Both the position numbers and the translations under genes were made by a program. Below are positions 9,519-20,975 of a stretch of 64,000 nt of DNA, piece by piece. Below the pieces are notes generated by a model that did no database searches, was not told the DNA's origin, and worked only from the letters and a program-made list of their open reading frames with translations. Positions within the stretch are counted from its first letter, which is position 1, and every line of letters begins with the position of its first letter. Source of the DNA: Polytrichum commune (Eukaryota; Streptophyta; Polytrichopsida; Polytrichales; Polytrichaceae); contig OX485803.1 of NCBI GenBank assembly GCA_950295325.1, forward strand, positions 56,559,554 through 56,623,553. The letters are read 5' to 3'.

Positions 9519-12500
9519 TTACTTTGCCCATGCCACTGAATCTATCTCATCCCGAGCTTGTTTGTAAAGCTCAAGCCTCTTTCCCAGCTGGCTCCTGCGT
9601 TCCATCAAAGCAGGATCCTCATCCAACATTTGTGATAGTTGCTTCCCCTGCAGCCAGAAAACAGCTTACCATGAACACCACTCCTCAAACATCTAGTAGC
9701 TGAAAAATGACCCAACCTACCATAGCTTTGGTTTGCAAGAGCTCTTATTGTAATGAGAGAGTCTAAGCTTTAAGGTAAGCCAGCCTAATTCAGTTACTTA
9801 TCTTCATCGGACACATATATTTAAGTGGTGTGTTTTCGGGTGTGTACCTAAGCAGATTCCAAAAAAGCATCATGTTTAAATGATTGGACTACTTGCTAAG
9901 AACATTATTGACTATCTAAGTTCAATGGTCAACATGAATGTTGGACCTATATGAACATTTAAGTAAATCTTCACTCTGAAAGACAAATAAGATTTGTAAA
10001 TGGGGTCTGAAAATCATGAGGAAAACAGCGATGGCCTCAATTTGGACTTGCTCATTGTCTTGTACTGGTTGAATATTTCATATCCTATGAGAAGTGGCTG
10101 CAGTGCTAAAAGTGTCTCTATTAGGTCCACTCACCTTTATTTGTCTCTTTTCATAACATAAAACATAAATAAGATTAGGTGTCTTACCTCTTTCTTGCCT
10201 ACTTGTGTATAGAAGTGGTCTAGCAAAGAGCGTTTTGCTTCACGAACTTGACAATGTACAGCTGCTTTAGGAAGTGAGTTCCTCAAAAGATCACACACCA
10301 TGCCTACATATGATGAGACATTGGAACCTGCAGGAAAAGGACCCCGAACACTCATTAATATAAGGAACACTGACCCTGAACACCCAACCATATGCAGGTG
10401 GAGTTCCAAACTAAGGAATGACACAGCAAAACTTGTCTACAGTGGTAAAACTGATAAGAAGATATTAAAATACTCACCAATACGACGCAAGTGACCATCT
10501 GTGTAACGGTCCATATTTGAAGTAGCTGGGTTTCCACCCTTCTCAATTTCCTGAGGGAGTTTACGAAAGAAGTCGACCGTCAAATAGCTGGCTTCCATAT
10601 CCACCAACCTAAGTGAAGTCTTCTTGCTCTCATCTCTCATCCTCTCCAAGGCTTCAATGGCTGCTTGAGCCAGTTCTGCTTGCAATGATGGGAACCTCTT
10701 CAATTCCTGCAATAATACACCAAACTCAGATACCCACAGCTACCACAACTGGATAATAATCTTATCACCCAATAGACTGAAGCATTTATGATTGATTTGC
10801 ATGAGGTGGATGACCTCTTAGAGGAGGTGGATTAATTTACATATCTAACACAAACAGCAAGATACTGCGTAGGGTTTACAATTCTTGAAATATTCTCCCT
10901 TCATTAGAGTTGTCTGCAAGGTTTAGTGACCCATAAACTTTAGCGGAAACTATATTGTGCATGAACTCAATATTCCGGACTTTAACTTTCTGTACACCTC
11001 TCAACTCTTGCAACTTCTAAGTTTACTCTGTTGACTAATGGGTGTTTCTGTGAAGCAATCTACCACTTCTACCCTACCAATTCTTTCCATCTCACTCACC
11101 AAGGAAATGCTAGTATATCTAAACCGGAAACAGTAGCTTAGGATCCACTTTCATATGTGAACCCCATGAAATTTAGTATAGATTGTACGGTACATACAGA
11201 AGTTAATCAGTATTATTAAAGAGACTTTATGATCTCTTCTGACAAAACTGAAGCTCAGAAGTGCAAGATTTATTTCCAAAACAGCCATAAAGCAGCACTA
11301 CCAAACCAGAGTGCTGAAGTAGGTTCAATTACCTGATAAATATTTACTTGTATAGCTAAGATAGAAACCAGGAAAGGACAGACATCGAAGATGAACAAAG
11401 AAATTGATAGCCATGCCTGGCAATAGAATTATAACAGGCTAAGTGATTTGTTGTAACTTACTGTGCACTCGCCAATTGATCTTCTAACAAGGTCCCGAAG
11501 AATAAAATGTGTCTGCAGGTATCAACAACATCACCAATGTTGGTAAATAAATTTCATGAGAAAAAAATCAATTAAAAAAAACAAGAAATTGTATACTTAA
11601 CAGCCTGTAGCATGTAGAAATAACAGGAGAAAGATGTCAGTTCACTCAAAATACATACCGCATCAACCACTGCCTCAGCTGGGCCTCTGAAGAGGAGGAG
11701 AGAACTTTCAATCAGGCGCCTGTAACCTTGCTCAGGTGCAATTAAATGGGGTTGATAACCATCAGCCTCTGATACAATCTTCCGCACATTATTCATAGAC
11801 AAATGTTTATCAAAAGGGAGTTTCTTCAGTGCAGCTGGTAGTTGGTTATCAAACACAGAGTAGATTTTCTCTCCACCTGGTCGTCTGCAATACAGAGGAG
11901 AATATTCAATACTTTCAACCAAAACTCCACCAGTGGAAAGACTATCTGAACAATTAAATAAGTTCTGTGGATGTCCAAAATCTATTTGAGTATTAAATTT
12001 ATTTCAAAGACAGGCTAATACTACTCTATCAGGAAACTGGCAATGGTCAAATGCATATTCCAACTTACGCTCCATCCAAATGCTCTTTGAAGATGTGATC
12101 AAACGCCCTGCACAGTTCCAGAATGGTGTACAATTGGGCCTGCACAGCAATTCATGTCAACTGTTAGATTTTTCCTTCCTTGAATTGGTACCCTTAGCTT
12201 GACACCCTATGATATATATGACTCCTTGTTAATGCAACTTATGTAGATTGCACATAAGAACTATGGGTATGTGTAGTTCACAGTTGCTAGCAACCAAATA
12301 AATGAATTCACTGATACAGCAAAGCTGGACATCCAAATACTAAAAATAGTCCTACACTTTCTGTAAATTCTTCAATGATCAAACTGGAGAAGGACTAAGA
12401 TAATTAAGGAAGAGAATATTACCCCTGCATCATTTGCCAGAGGCCTGCCAATTTGATTCAGTTCAGTTTCAATTTCGTCAATGCTCTTGTTGATCATAGC

Positions 12501-15500
12501 CTGGATACTAGGAATGCGTGCTTTGATTACTGCTTCTAAGTGCTGCAAGCAAAAGAAGAAGTCAGTACAACTGATGTGCTCAGAAGAATATTCGAAAAAT
12601 AAATGAGGGGAACAATACATTTTACATGTTAACTTTCAAATCACCACATTGATGAACTTGACCAAAGGTTGCTGATAAACGATTGAAGCACAGGTACCAG
12701 GAAAATTGCTGTGCAAGTAATGGTATACAACTCATACCTTTGAAAGAACTTTTCCCAAATACTCAGATCCCATCTTGCTGGTGAGGTGGCTATAATCCTG
12801 ACTGGTTTGGAAATACTCCCGCTCTCTACGCCTGGCAGCTATCATGTCTACATTCTTGTTGATATCTTGCTGAGATCGATTAACAACTCCAACCCATGGA
12901 TGCTGCAACCGATATGAACGACCTTCCAACACCTGCACAACCAGCCAAATGTGTTCAGTAGAGAGCTTCCACCAACTACCTTGTCTTTACAGTTTCCACC
13001 CAAAGCTTCTAGTCAGCCTCTGAACAGTGTCCAGTCAATGATGCAATTAGGTATGACCATAGTTACAACCTACTTTCCAAAGACAAGATACAATTGATAG
13101 AGCCACTTTCCTGGGTTTAGCTTTAATAAGTGACTATAAGTTTTTAACTTACATCAAGAGCATTTGTACCCTTGTCCATGAGGTCCAATTTTGTGAGAAC
13201 TCCGAAAGTTCTCTCACCTACAGCAATACAAAAATCACAATGAGGAATCTTCATCAAGTCTCAAAACATGAGGCAATGACAATTCTAAAAATGTTGCATA
13301 TTGAATTAGGACCAATAACATCACCTTGAGGGTCAACTTCTCTTGCGATCTTGATAGCATCTGATGTAGCAATATCCTGGTTAGCTGGGGATACAGCTAG
13401 GATGATGGAGTTTGGCTGGTGAAAGTTAGCAAACACAGGTGTTAGAATTCAACAATTCAAGAATGTGCAACAGATCAACGCAGATAGTTGCATGAGGTTG
13501 AATTCAACTTTGCTACCGCCCATGAGCAACCACAAGATTACCATCTAAATTCTCCACAAGGTCAGACATTTTTACCTTCTCAATATATGATCGAACCATG
13601 TTCTCAATATCGGTAACAATGCTGTCCGATTGACCATCTGCCAAGTACAGATGCATATCCAAGAATGTAAAACCAGAATGTAGTACAACACCACACACAA
13701 CTCAACCATCTCACATCCCTATCTGAAGAAACTTTATAGCTAAATAATTATCCCAAATTCACATCTACAAGAACCACACGGAATCAGAACATAATGTCCT
13801 AGGAAAAATGACAGCTATCAAGCATGCTGCCACATCTGGAGAATCTAACTGATGGTGATACTCACCGACAGCAATTTTGGTGAGACCCGGAAGATCAATA
13901 AGAGTCAAGTTCACCACTGCAACACATATATGGAAAGAAATTGTCAATTAATTTGCATGCTTCACAACAACCTTTACAAAAAGTAATAACCATCAAGGTA
14001 ACCTAGATCTCATTGGAACGGCTGCATGATCTACTCTATGGATGGTCCAAATGAGAGCAAAAGATGCAACTTTAGTGGAACCTAAATTCTTCACCCTTTC
14101 TTCCCATGTTTAAACAATACTTACCATTGGGAGAATATACACTCAGATGAATTGGCACAGGAGAAATTTGCTTGCTGCGTCCAGTGATTCTGTCTGTCTC
14201 ATCAGAAATCTCTTTCCTTACAGCAGCTGCACAGAGTAATTGAACTTATACTTTAGACAATCATCAACCAAATATACCTCTGACCATCCAAATTCGTTAG
14301 ATAATGAACCGATTTAATCCAAAAGCCCATAAATACTACAACTTCTGAAATCCAAAATCAGCTGAGCGCCAAAATGCATTTATCAAACGGCTTACTGCAA
14401 CAAGATACAAAGACTTCACCATTATATAAACTATGAGGTTGACCCACATTCAAGGAATTGTGAAACCTAACTGTCAAAAACACTGGCTAATCAATAATGG
14501 GATCAAAATGAAGAGAATCTTTACCAAAATCAGTGAACCGCTTCTTGGGCATATGCAGAAATTCAGCATACTCAGTCTTATCATCTGTCTTGTGCAATTG
14601 CAAAACAAGTGGCCTCCTTGTCACAATACCTGCCACACAAGATGTTGGTCAATCCAATGACTGCTTGCGCAGGCACCACCTCAGCACCATTAGACTATTC
14701 AACAGAAGCAACAATTACCAGGAAGGTATGCACTACTCTTGAACAAATTGGAGAAGAAAACACACAAATACTGAAAGTTACATCAAGAATAATCAGAGAG
14801 ACTTGTTTACCTGAACCCCGAGGAAGGAAATCACGGCCGACAATGCTCTCCAGCACAGAGGACTTCCCAGAACTCTGTAGACAGCAGTAAAAAAGTTAGT
14901 TACTATGTAACCAAATGCGACAGTTGGAAGCTATCCCAATAGAGAACAGTAGACATTGCCAAAAGAACCTCACCTCAAGCCTTTCAAGTCATGTTATCGA
15001 AGTGAGTGCTAAAGTTGAGCTAAGACATACAGCAATTTCATATATACATAACAGTAATAGAAGTGAGAAAAAAAATATACTGATCAGTATGGAATGAAGA
15101 AATAGTTGCTAACTTCCTTGCTGATCAGCAGCCTCAGTATCGTTCTCGTATTTTCATTCCCGAGATATATAAAAAAATAACACCGCTAGATTCTTTCTAA
15201 ACTTGCCATCTCGACAACCTAAAATAGAGTGCCAAAGAATTGACTACTCGGGTAGACATATATTATCGGACAGCAGACAGATTACCTGGAGCCTCAACCC
15301 TAGCGTCTCATTCACAAGATGACCCCAGATTCATGTATCATACTGCGATGCGTTACCTTACACGAAGCATTTACAGCAACTATCATGTTAAATTTAGCTC
15401 CTCAATTAAGTCAAATATCTTAGAGACCAGAATAGGTAGCCATATGTAAGAAGTGGAGGGTGAAGAGTTGACATCGCTAACAACATAAAAGCGTGCTACC

Positions 15501-15758
15501 TACCTCATCCTTGCATTGCGTTGACGATGAGTAGCCATAACACACTAACCGAATTGGTCGGTGTAGAGAATGCAGACACGGAATCCGGTAGGAGAGAAAG
15601 GTGGAATGATGAATAAGAGATGAACAAACCTGGCCTCCAACGACAGCGACTGAGGGTAAGGACTCCCAAAGACTGGCGACGGCGCCTTCACCTCCATAAT
15701 CTCCAAGAGCCGTGCAAGCCCTCTGGATTCTGTTAACCAGGCCTATCAAGTTATCCAT
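9519..15758 (-). CDS. DRP1: Dynamin-related protein 1 (DRP1-type large GTPase)
   Basis: Sixteen exons, 609 aa, against 610 in Arabidopsis DRP1A. Exons: 15758-15630, 14874-14811, 14629-14525, 14226-14125, 13916-13866, 13637-13576, 13415-13325, 13217-13153, 12932-12738, 12542-12423, 12139-12069, 11884-11659, 11512-11462, 10706-10478, 10327-10188, 9647-9519. All boundaries are GT-AG and all phases agree. DRP1 proteins assemble on membranes and use GTP hydrolysis in clathrin-mediated uptake and cell-plate formation. GTPase motifs are complete: G1 GGQSSGKS (41-48), G2 Thr68 in VTRRP, G3 DLPG (141-144), G4 TKLD (210-213). The middle/stalk region covers about 214-500 and the GTPase effector domain about 515-609, ending AWAK. 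There is no PH domain and no proline-rich tail, as in plant DRP1. The start [20 protein letters not shown] matches the family. Intron 15 carries a dispersed repeat. It reads as functional. Confidence 0.96.
9770..10136 (+). repeat. Dispersed repeat family B, copy 1 (DRP1 intron)
   Basis: Shares ACTTATCTT, ATATTTAAGTGGTGTGT, GGACCTATATGAACATTTAAG and the final AAAAGTG...TAGG(T/C)CCACT with two copies in URB2 introns at 25098-25476 (+) and 27640-27955 (-). It is non-coding, lies in the last intron of DRP1 and is antisense to the host gene. It is probably a non-autonomous transposon; I see neither clear terminal inverted repeats nor a poly(A) tail. Confidence 0.75.
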
Positions 15759-17755
15759 GTCGACAGACAGCTAGCTAGCTGCCTCTCAGCTTCTTAAGAC
15801 AAAAATTCTTTATCAAGTCGCCAATTACACTCCGTCCCTCAACTCGCCAGATCCACCCTGAAAAGCAACCGAATGTCGACGTGGTGTGTCAAACAACAAA
15901 TGCAAAACCGCATACCCTCGGTGCGCTCTAAAGAAGAAAGCACACTCTAAAGCTACATTACACGGTAAATAACCCCGATCTGCAAACCGCACCAAGACCA
16001 CCAAGATTCCTATCCTATAACGTGGAGATAAGAAGTAGACCACCGCCGAACCGTCCCCCAGGACCCAGGGGTTTGGAACTTTGGCAGGTTGACAACCGAG
16101 ATCTGGACCAAAAAAGAAAGTAGGTAATAAACAAAAGGGTCAGGTACCGACTCTGGCAGCACACGAATAAACTCCATATTTAAAACACACTTTTGTCTGA
16201 GGATTTTGAAGCTATTTTGGAAGCGTGGACGGTGGCGACCAGACGTGGGATTCCATCAACATGACTGCAAGGAAGACGAACCTGAGTGTTTCGTGGTCGA
16301 ATGCGGCGCTGCAAAGCTCCGGCCCGAACTCGAGACAGCAAGCAAACGAAGATGCTAACACGCCTTACGGTGGTGCCGCGATGGCCAGGAATAGCGATGC
16401 ACAACCCGATTTGGCAACAATCTGTGGGCAGCGAATGAGCTCGGAAGCAAAACAACGCGGAGGAGCAAGAGTCTCGGAGGAAGGCCGAAACGGATGAGGA
16501 GTGGGGATGAGCAGTGGAGAGATGTCATCCGTGGGGTTTAATAATTGTAGCGTATCTGGATGATGGGGAGTGGAGGAATGGATGAGAGCGTTCGTTTCGT
16601 GTGCACGATTCCAGGGGTGGTATAATTGCGCTCGCTGGCAGGAGACTCATCTTTCATCCGTTATGTCTGGTTTTTTCATCCAGTATGATTGATTTGAACT
16701 TGCCTATGTATTGCTTTGTAACTTATAGGAGCATGGAATGGGTCATTCCTTCCGTGACATGATGAAATAAGAACTCACTTATGTAAAGACAGATCACAAA
16801 TGATTGACGAGGCCGCATTGACAATGGGGGCATGAGGTTGTGTAGTGAGCCCCTATGGGCAGGTCAAGGATTTTGGGAATATCAGCTTACTGTAATAGCG
16901 TTTGTGCCATCATACAAAGGTTTATGCTATTGATGTTAACAAATCTACAGTTACCAACTTGCGGACATTATACTAACATACGTGGGTTTTATTCTGCCAT
17001 TTTTCTCAATTAGACATGTTGAGTGGTAAATAGTTAGGTTTGGATTTAAGCATGGACACCTAAAAGAGATTGGATTATATGCTTAGAGACATGGGATCTT
17101 GTGAATGCACACTATGGCAACTAAATCTAATTATGATTCTTTGTTCCAAAAGCAATCTCAAATTTTCCAATAGATTATGCCTAAAATATAGCTGGACATG
17201 AATAATGTACGCCCTTCCAATTAAAGTATCCTTCAACTCAAATAGAAACCCAATCATGATTTACCAATGTGTTAGCATTAGTTTTTATTAAATTATTTCT
17301 TAAGGGGCCATACCTTGTATTGTAACGTCCATTTGATATTTATTTATTGACACAAGAAATTTGTATTTTATATAAGAATGGCATTGATCATATCTTATAA
17401 AATATATCTAATACGTATCTTGAAATCCATCCCTACCCTCTCCTACATCACCACCCATGATGCCGCCTTGAACTGTTGCTCTGATGCGATTCATCAATTT
17501 TCAGTTCAATTTAGGTCGCAGATTGTTCAAGTGCCCCACCCATTGCTGCATTTTCAGAGTAATTTTCTTCGGGGTAATTTTCCGACACCTGAGGAGCTTC
17601 AGCTTGTTGCTTCTCAAACTCAACCATTTCATCTATAAACTACCATTCTCCTCATTTTTTTCTCCGGGTAAATTGATTCGCTTGTCTTATTCTCCCATCG
17701 CTGCAGTTCAAGGCATCTTGTTCATTGCAAAACAACTAAGTTTTGCAGGACATTC
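15759..17755. other. Promoter side of DRP1 and intergenic DNA
   Basis: 15759-16560 is GC-richer and CpG-richer than its surroundings, consistent with the promoter and 5' UTR of the - strand dynamin gene. Open frames on both strands there (for example 16225-16497 +, 16180-16455 -) look like by-products of base composition. From 16700 on the DNA is AT-rich with nothing recognisable. Confidence 0.4.
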
Positions 17756-17852
17756 ACTGAAAATCGGATGTAGAGTAGTTCAGTTCATCCGTTTTGCAGA
17801 TGGGTAGGGCAATTCTAGATTGAACTGAACTACTCTATATCCGATTTTCAGT
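17756..17852. repeat. Near-perfect 32-bp inverted repeat (hairpin)
   Basis: The arm 17756-17787 (ACTGAAAATCGGATGTAGAG...) and the arm 17821-17852 are reverse complements with one mismatch in 32 bp, around a 33-nt loop. A transcript would form a stem in the size range of a plant small-RNA precursor. Expression and processing are unknown. Confidence 0.75.
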
Positions 17853-17977
17853 TCAGTCTGGGATGGGTGGCAATGCTCTTTAAGAGCTGATCAAACGGTG
17901 TAACTTATTACTCAATTACAAGAGGGCCAACGAATGATAGTAACGTCCTGTCACCACGTGCCCAAATTCATCCATTT

Positions 17978-18240
17978 ATGTCGTCGTCGTCGCCTTTTGC
18001 GAATCGTTTGTTGGTTTTCCGACGTCGTTCATATGTCGTTCGTTCGTTCGTTCGTTCGGCCGTCTTCTCCGAAAATCACTTCAGCCCCTTGTGCTTCTTC
18101 CGGGATCGACATTCCTGCTTGCAGTTTTTCCGAATCCACCATTGGTCAGAAGATGGTGCGTAGGAACCTTACAGAAATTCCTACCACTCGCAGCACAAGA
18201 AATTCCTACACCAGGTCGCTGAAGATGAAAGCAAACGAGG
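17978..18240 (+). other. Possible orphan 5' UTR and first exon
   Basis: A GC-rich island holds CGT runs, a (TTCG)n tract at 18036-18058, and an ATG in good context at 18153 (CAGAAGATGGTG). This opens a short basic frame (MVRRNLTEIPTTRSTRNSYT and 9 more residues) that runs to a donor-like GAG|GTGAGATT at about 18240. I found no following exon and do not recognise the protein. It may be a gene fragment, or a non-coding first exon linked to the downstream gene. Confidence 0.25.
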
Positions 18241-18694
18241 TGAGATTAACCTATTCGCAGCAATTGAAGCCCTGAATGCTGAAGCCCGGAATGTTGTGCT
18301 GTGGGGAATGTAGATTCACATGAATTTGGCGAAGATTTTGCAAGACGATGTTCTTTGACGTTGTTTTTCGTCATCAATGAGGTTAGAGTATGTAAAAAAA
18401 TTGTAAAGGAGTAAGTACGTGAATAGCAGGCTTTCAAGAGTGCACTGTTTATTAGGATGCAAGGGTAAGGGTGTGTGTACTAGGTCGAAGCACGAAGGTG
18501 TGCGGAGTTTCGGAGCTGGAGGTTTTTGTTTGAGGAGTTAACCCCCGACATGAGAAAAGAAAAGATATTTCAAAATCCTCATTGTGTTGAGCGCATCCTA
18601 GGGAGGGGTGTCTACGTCAGAATAAGAGTTTGAAGCAGGGTTTATGATGCTTTTGCCTCAATATTTGATGTGATTTGAGATTTGGGGTTGTCTC

Positions 18695-19310
18695 CAGTGG
18701 AGCGAAGCTTGAGAGGTGATTCTTGCGAGCTTAGAGATCAGGGTTCAGGGTTTGATGTGCTACTAGTTGAGATGAGAGGGTTCAGGGTTTGATGTGCTAC
18801 TAGGTGAGAGAGGGTCAAGGGTTTGATGTGCTACTAGTTGAGATGAGTGGTGTCTCATTTTGCAGATTTGTGTTGGGAGATGAAAATCCTGGCATGTTGC
18901 AGGGGCGGATGAGAGCATAGAGTGGAGGGAAGGGCGGCCAATCTGTGATCTTCAATCTGTGATCACTTGGGAGATTTTGTCAAAAAATGACAGAGCATGT
19001 GTCAACGTGTTTGTTTCTTGCTCGTGTCTAGTGAGGGAAGCACGAGAGGTCGTGCTTAAGAGCTTAGAGATCAGGGTTTAGGGTCTCATGCGCCAATAGT
19101 TTAAGGTTAGAGGTATCTCGTTTTGCAGATGTGTATTCGATGATGACAATTCTCGGCATGTTGCAGGGTTAAGATGAGAGCATAGGGTGGAGGGAAGCGT
19201 GGAATCAATGGTCTTCAAGCAGTGATCACTTGGGAGGTTTTGGCAAAGGTTGAAAGTGAGCATGTGTCAACATGTTAGGGGATAATGTTTATTTCTTGCT
19301 CAAGCTTCTT
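18695..19310 (+). repeat. Tandem duplication upstream of and overlapping the IPUT1 start
   Basis: About 18695-19025 and about 19029-19310 are diverged direct repeats with a period of about 332 bp. Shared words in order: CTTAGAGATCAGGGTT, TTTTGCAGAT, GGCATGTTGCAGGG, GATGAGAGCATAG, GTGGAGGGAAG, GTGATCACTTGGGAG, GAGCATGTGTCAAC, TTTCTTGCTC. In the first unit a sequence of about 37 bp (GGGTTTGATGTGCTACTAG core) is itself present three times (18740-18850). The IPUT1 initiator ATG lies in the last part of unit two; unit one has GTG at the same place. Confidence 0.75.
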
Positions 19311-20975
19311 GTTCTCTCCACATGTGTGCTTCCTTCAACTGCGGGATCGCATAGCCTGTCGTCGAAAGCTGGCCTGTCGCAGGCGAAGAGTCAGAATCAC
19401 CGCACTGAGTATGCATATGCAACTCTGTTATATGGTGATGAGTTTCTTCTCGGGGTCAGGGTTTTAGGGAAGTCAATTCAAGACACAGGGGCCACCAAAG
19501 ACATGGTGGCCCTTGTGTCTGATGGCGTCTCGAATGCTGGGATTCGGTTACTGGAAGCTGACGGATGGATTGTCGAGCGCATCGAGCTTCTTGCGAACCC
19601 CAATTCGAAGCGCCCCACGCGGTTTTGGGGAGTATACACAAAGCTCAAGATTTTCAACATGACAGAGTACAAGAAAGTCCTGTACTTGGATGCGGACACC
19701 ATTGTCACACGCAGCATCGAAGACCTGTTTGCTTGCCAGGGTTTCTGTGCGAATCTGAAGCATTCTGAGAGGCTGAATTCCGGGGTCATGGTTGTCGAGC
19801 CTTCGAAGCAACTCTTTGATGACATGCTATCAAAGGTGCAGTCCACGTACTCCTACACAGGCGGTGACCAGGGGTTCCTGAACTCTTACTATCCCGAGTT
19901 TCCAAACGCCGAGCTCTTCAATCCATCACTTACAGCTGACATTCGAAAAGCTCATCCAAAGAAAATGGAACGGCTGAGTACCCTCTACAACGCAGACGTT
20001 GGCCTCTTTGCTTTGGCAAACAAGTGGATGGTGGATGCAAAGGAGCTTCGTGTAATTCACTACACGCTTGGACCACTGAAGCCGTGGGACTGGTGGACAT
20101 CTTGGCTGCTTCAGCCAGTGGACATGTGGCAGGACATCCGGGTGACTTTGAAAGATGTCGTGCCCGGAACCAAGGGAGGTCGAACACTGCACAACACCTT
20201 TGTTGTCTGGAGCCTCTTCATTATCCCCTTCCTTGTTCTTGGGTTCTTTAAAAGGGCCTTGCTGTTTGAGATCCAGAAAGACCTGTTTGCCCTTGTGTGC
20301 AGTGGCTCGTTCTGCATGTACGCACGACAACTCTGGTACAAATACAGACCTGGCGGCACTCTCCCGAGCTATTCAACCATAAGTTCTGCTGCCCCAAACA
20401 GTTGCAAGCATCAGGGATGCCCAAAGGGTGGTGCCACTGACGGGCTTGGCGTCTCGTGCCGAGTGCCAAAGTATTTGGGCATTGCCTCAATTGCTGCCTG
20501 TTTCGGAGCGGTGTTTGTGTCTCTTGCACTCGCAGTGTTTCTCATCCCCCGGCAAGTTCTGCCCTGGACAGGGCTGGTTCTGACGTACGAGTGGACAATT
20601 TTCACCTTCATGTTGCTGTTTGGGAAGTTTCTCAATGGCGTCTATTCCTATGGAAGGACAGTTGCCACGCTATCATTGAGCGTGGCCGAGGAGTTGAGCC
20701 AATACAGCGCTGCGAAAGGGCATTCCAGAAATTCGGTCTCCTGGGATACTGAGACCTGCACCTACGGAATTGCAATGGCAGTGTTTGCGCTGCTCATCCC
20801 TGCCCTCCCCTTTGTCTTTGGGGTCACAGCTATTTTCGCCCGTGCAGGTTTAATGATAGCTGGGGGTTTTGTGCTTGTCGCAGTGGTGACATATGCATCT
20901 GAGCGTCTTGCTATTCACTGGTTTTTAAGAGGACACGATGAGTTGGAGCCAATCCCTAGTCAGTTTCCACTATAA
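19272..20975 (+). CDS. IPUT1: Inositol phosphorylceramide glucuronosyltransferase (GT8, IPUT1/PGSIP6-like)
   Basis: Single-exon gene, 567 aa. IPUT1 transfers glucuronic acid to inositol phosphorylceramide, the first sugar step in plant GIPC sphingolipids, in the Golgi. An N-terminal signal peptide (about 1-25, hydrophobic FLLKLLVLSTCVL) is followed by a GT8 domain (about 46-300). That domain has the DXD metal-binding motif in YLDADTIV (140-142), LNSGVMVVEP (168-177), GGDQGFLNSYYP (197-208) and the HYTLGPLKPWDWW block (263-275). The C-terminal part holds about six hydrophobic segments (roughly 309-325, 330-345, 403-428, 434-460, 495-520, 525-545), fitting the multi-pass tail of this subgroup. 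From recall, similarity to Arabidopsis At5g18480 is high through the catalytic domain. The ATG at 19272 gives the signal peptide and is chosen for that reason; it lies in a tandem repeat, so the far N-terminus may be recent. Confidence 0.93.
   Translation: MLGDNVYFLLKLLVLSTCVLPSTAGSHSLSSKAGLSQAKSQNHRTEYAYATLLYGDEFLLGVRVLGKSIQDTGATKDMVALVSDGVSNAGIRLLEADGWIVERIELLANPNSKRPTRFWGVYTKLKIFNMTEYKKVLYLDADTIVTRSIEDLFACQGFCANLKHSERLNSGVMVVEPSKQLFDDMLSKVQSTYSYTGGDQGFLNSYYPEFPNAELFNPSLTADIRKAHPKKMERLSTLYNADVGLFALANKWMVDAKELRVIHYTLGPLKPWDWWTSWLLQPVDMWQDIRVTLKDVVPGTKGGRTLHNTFVVWSLFIIPFLVLGFFKRALLFEIQKDLFALVCSGSFCMYARQLWYKYRPGGTLPSYSTISSAAPNSCKHQGCPKGGATDGLGVSCRVPKYLGIASIAACFGAVFVSLALAVFLIPRQVLPWTGLVLTYEWTIFTFMLLFGKFLNGVYSYGRTVATLSLSVAEELSQYSAAKGHSRNSVSWDTETCTYGIAMAVFALLIPALPFVFGVTAIFARAGLMIAGGFVLVAVVTYASERLAIHWFLRGHDELEPIPSQFPL

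Noticed and set aside
16180..16497. Opposed open frames of 90 and 91 codons upstream of DRP1
   Set aside because: They mirror each other on both strands in a GC-rich promoter-like stretch and encode nothing recognisable.
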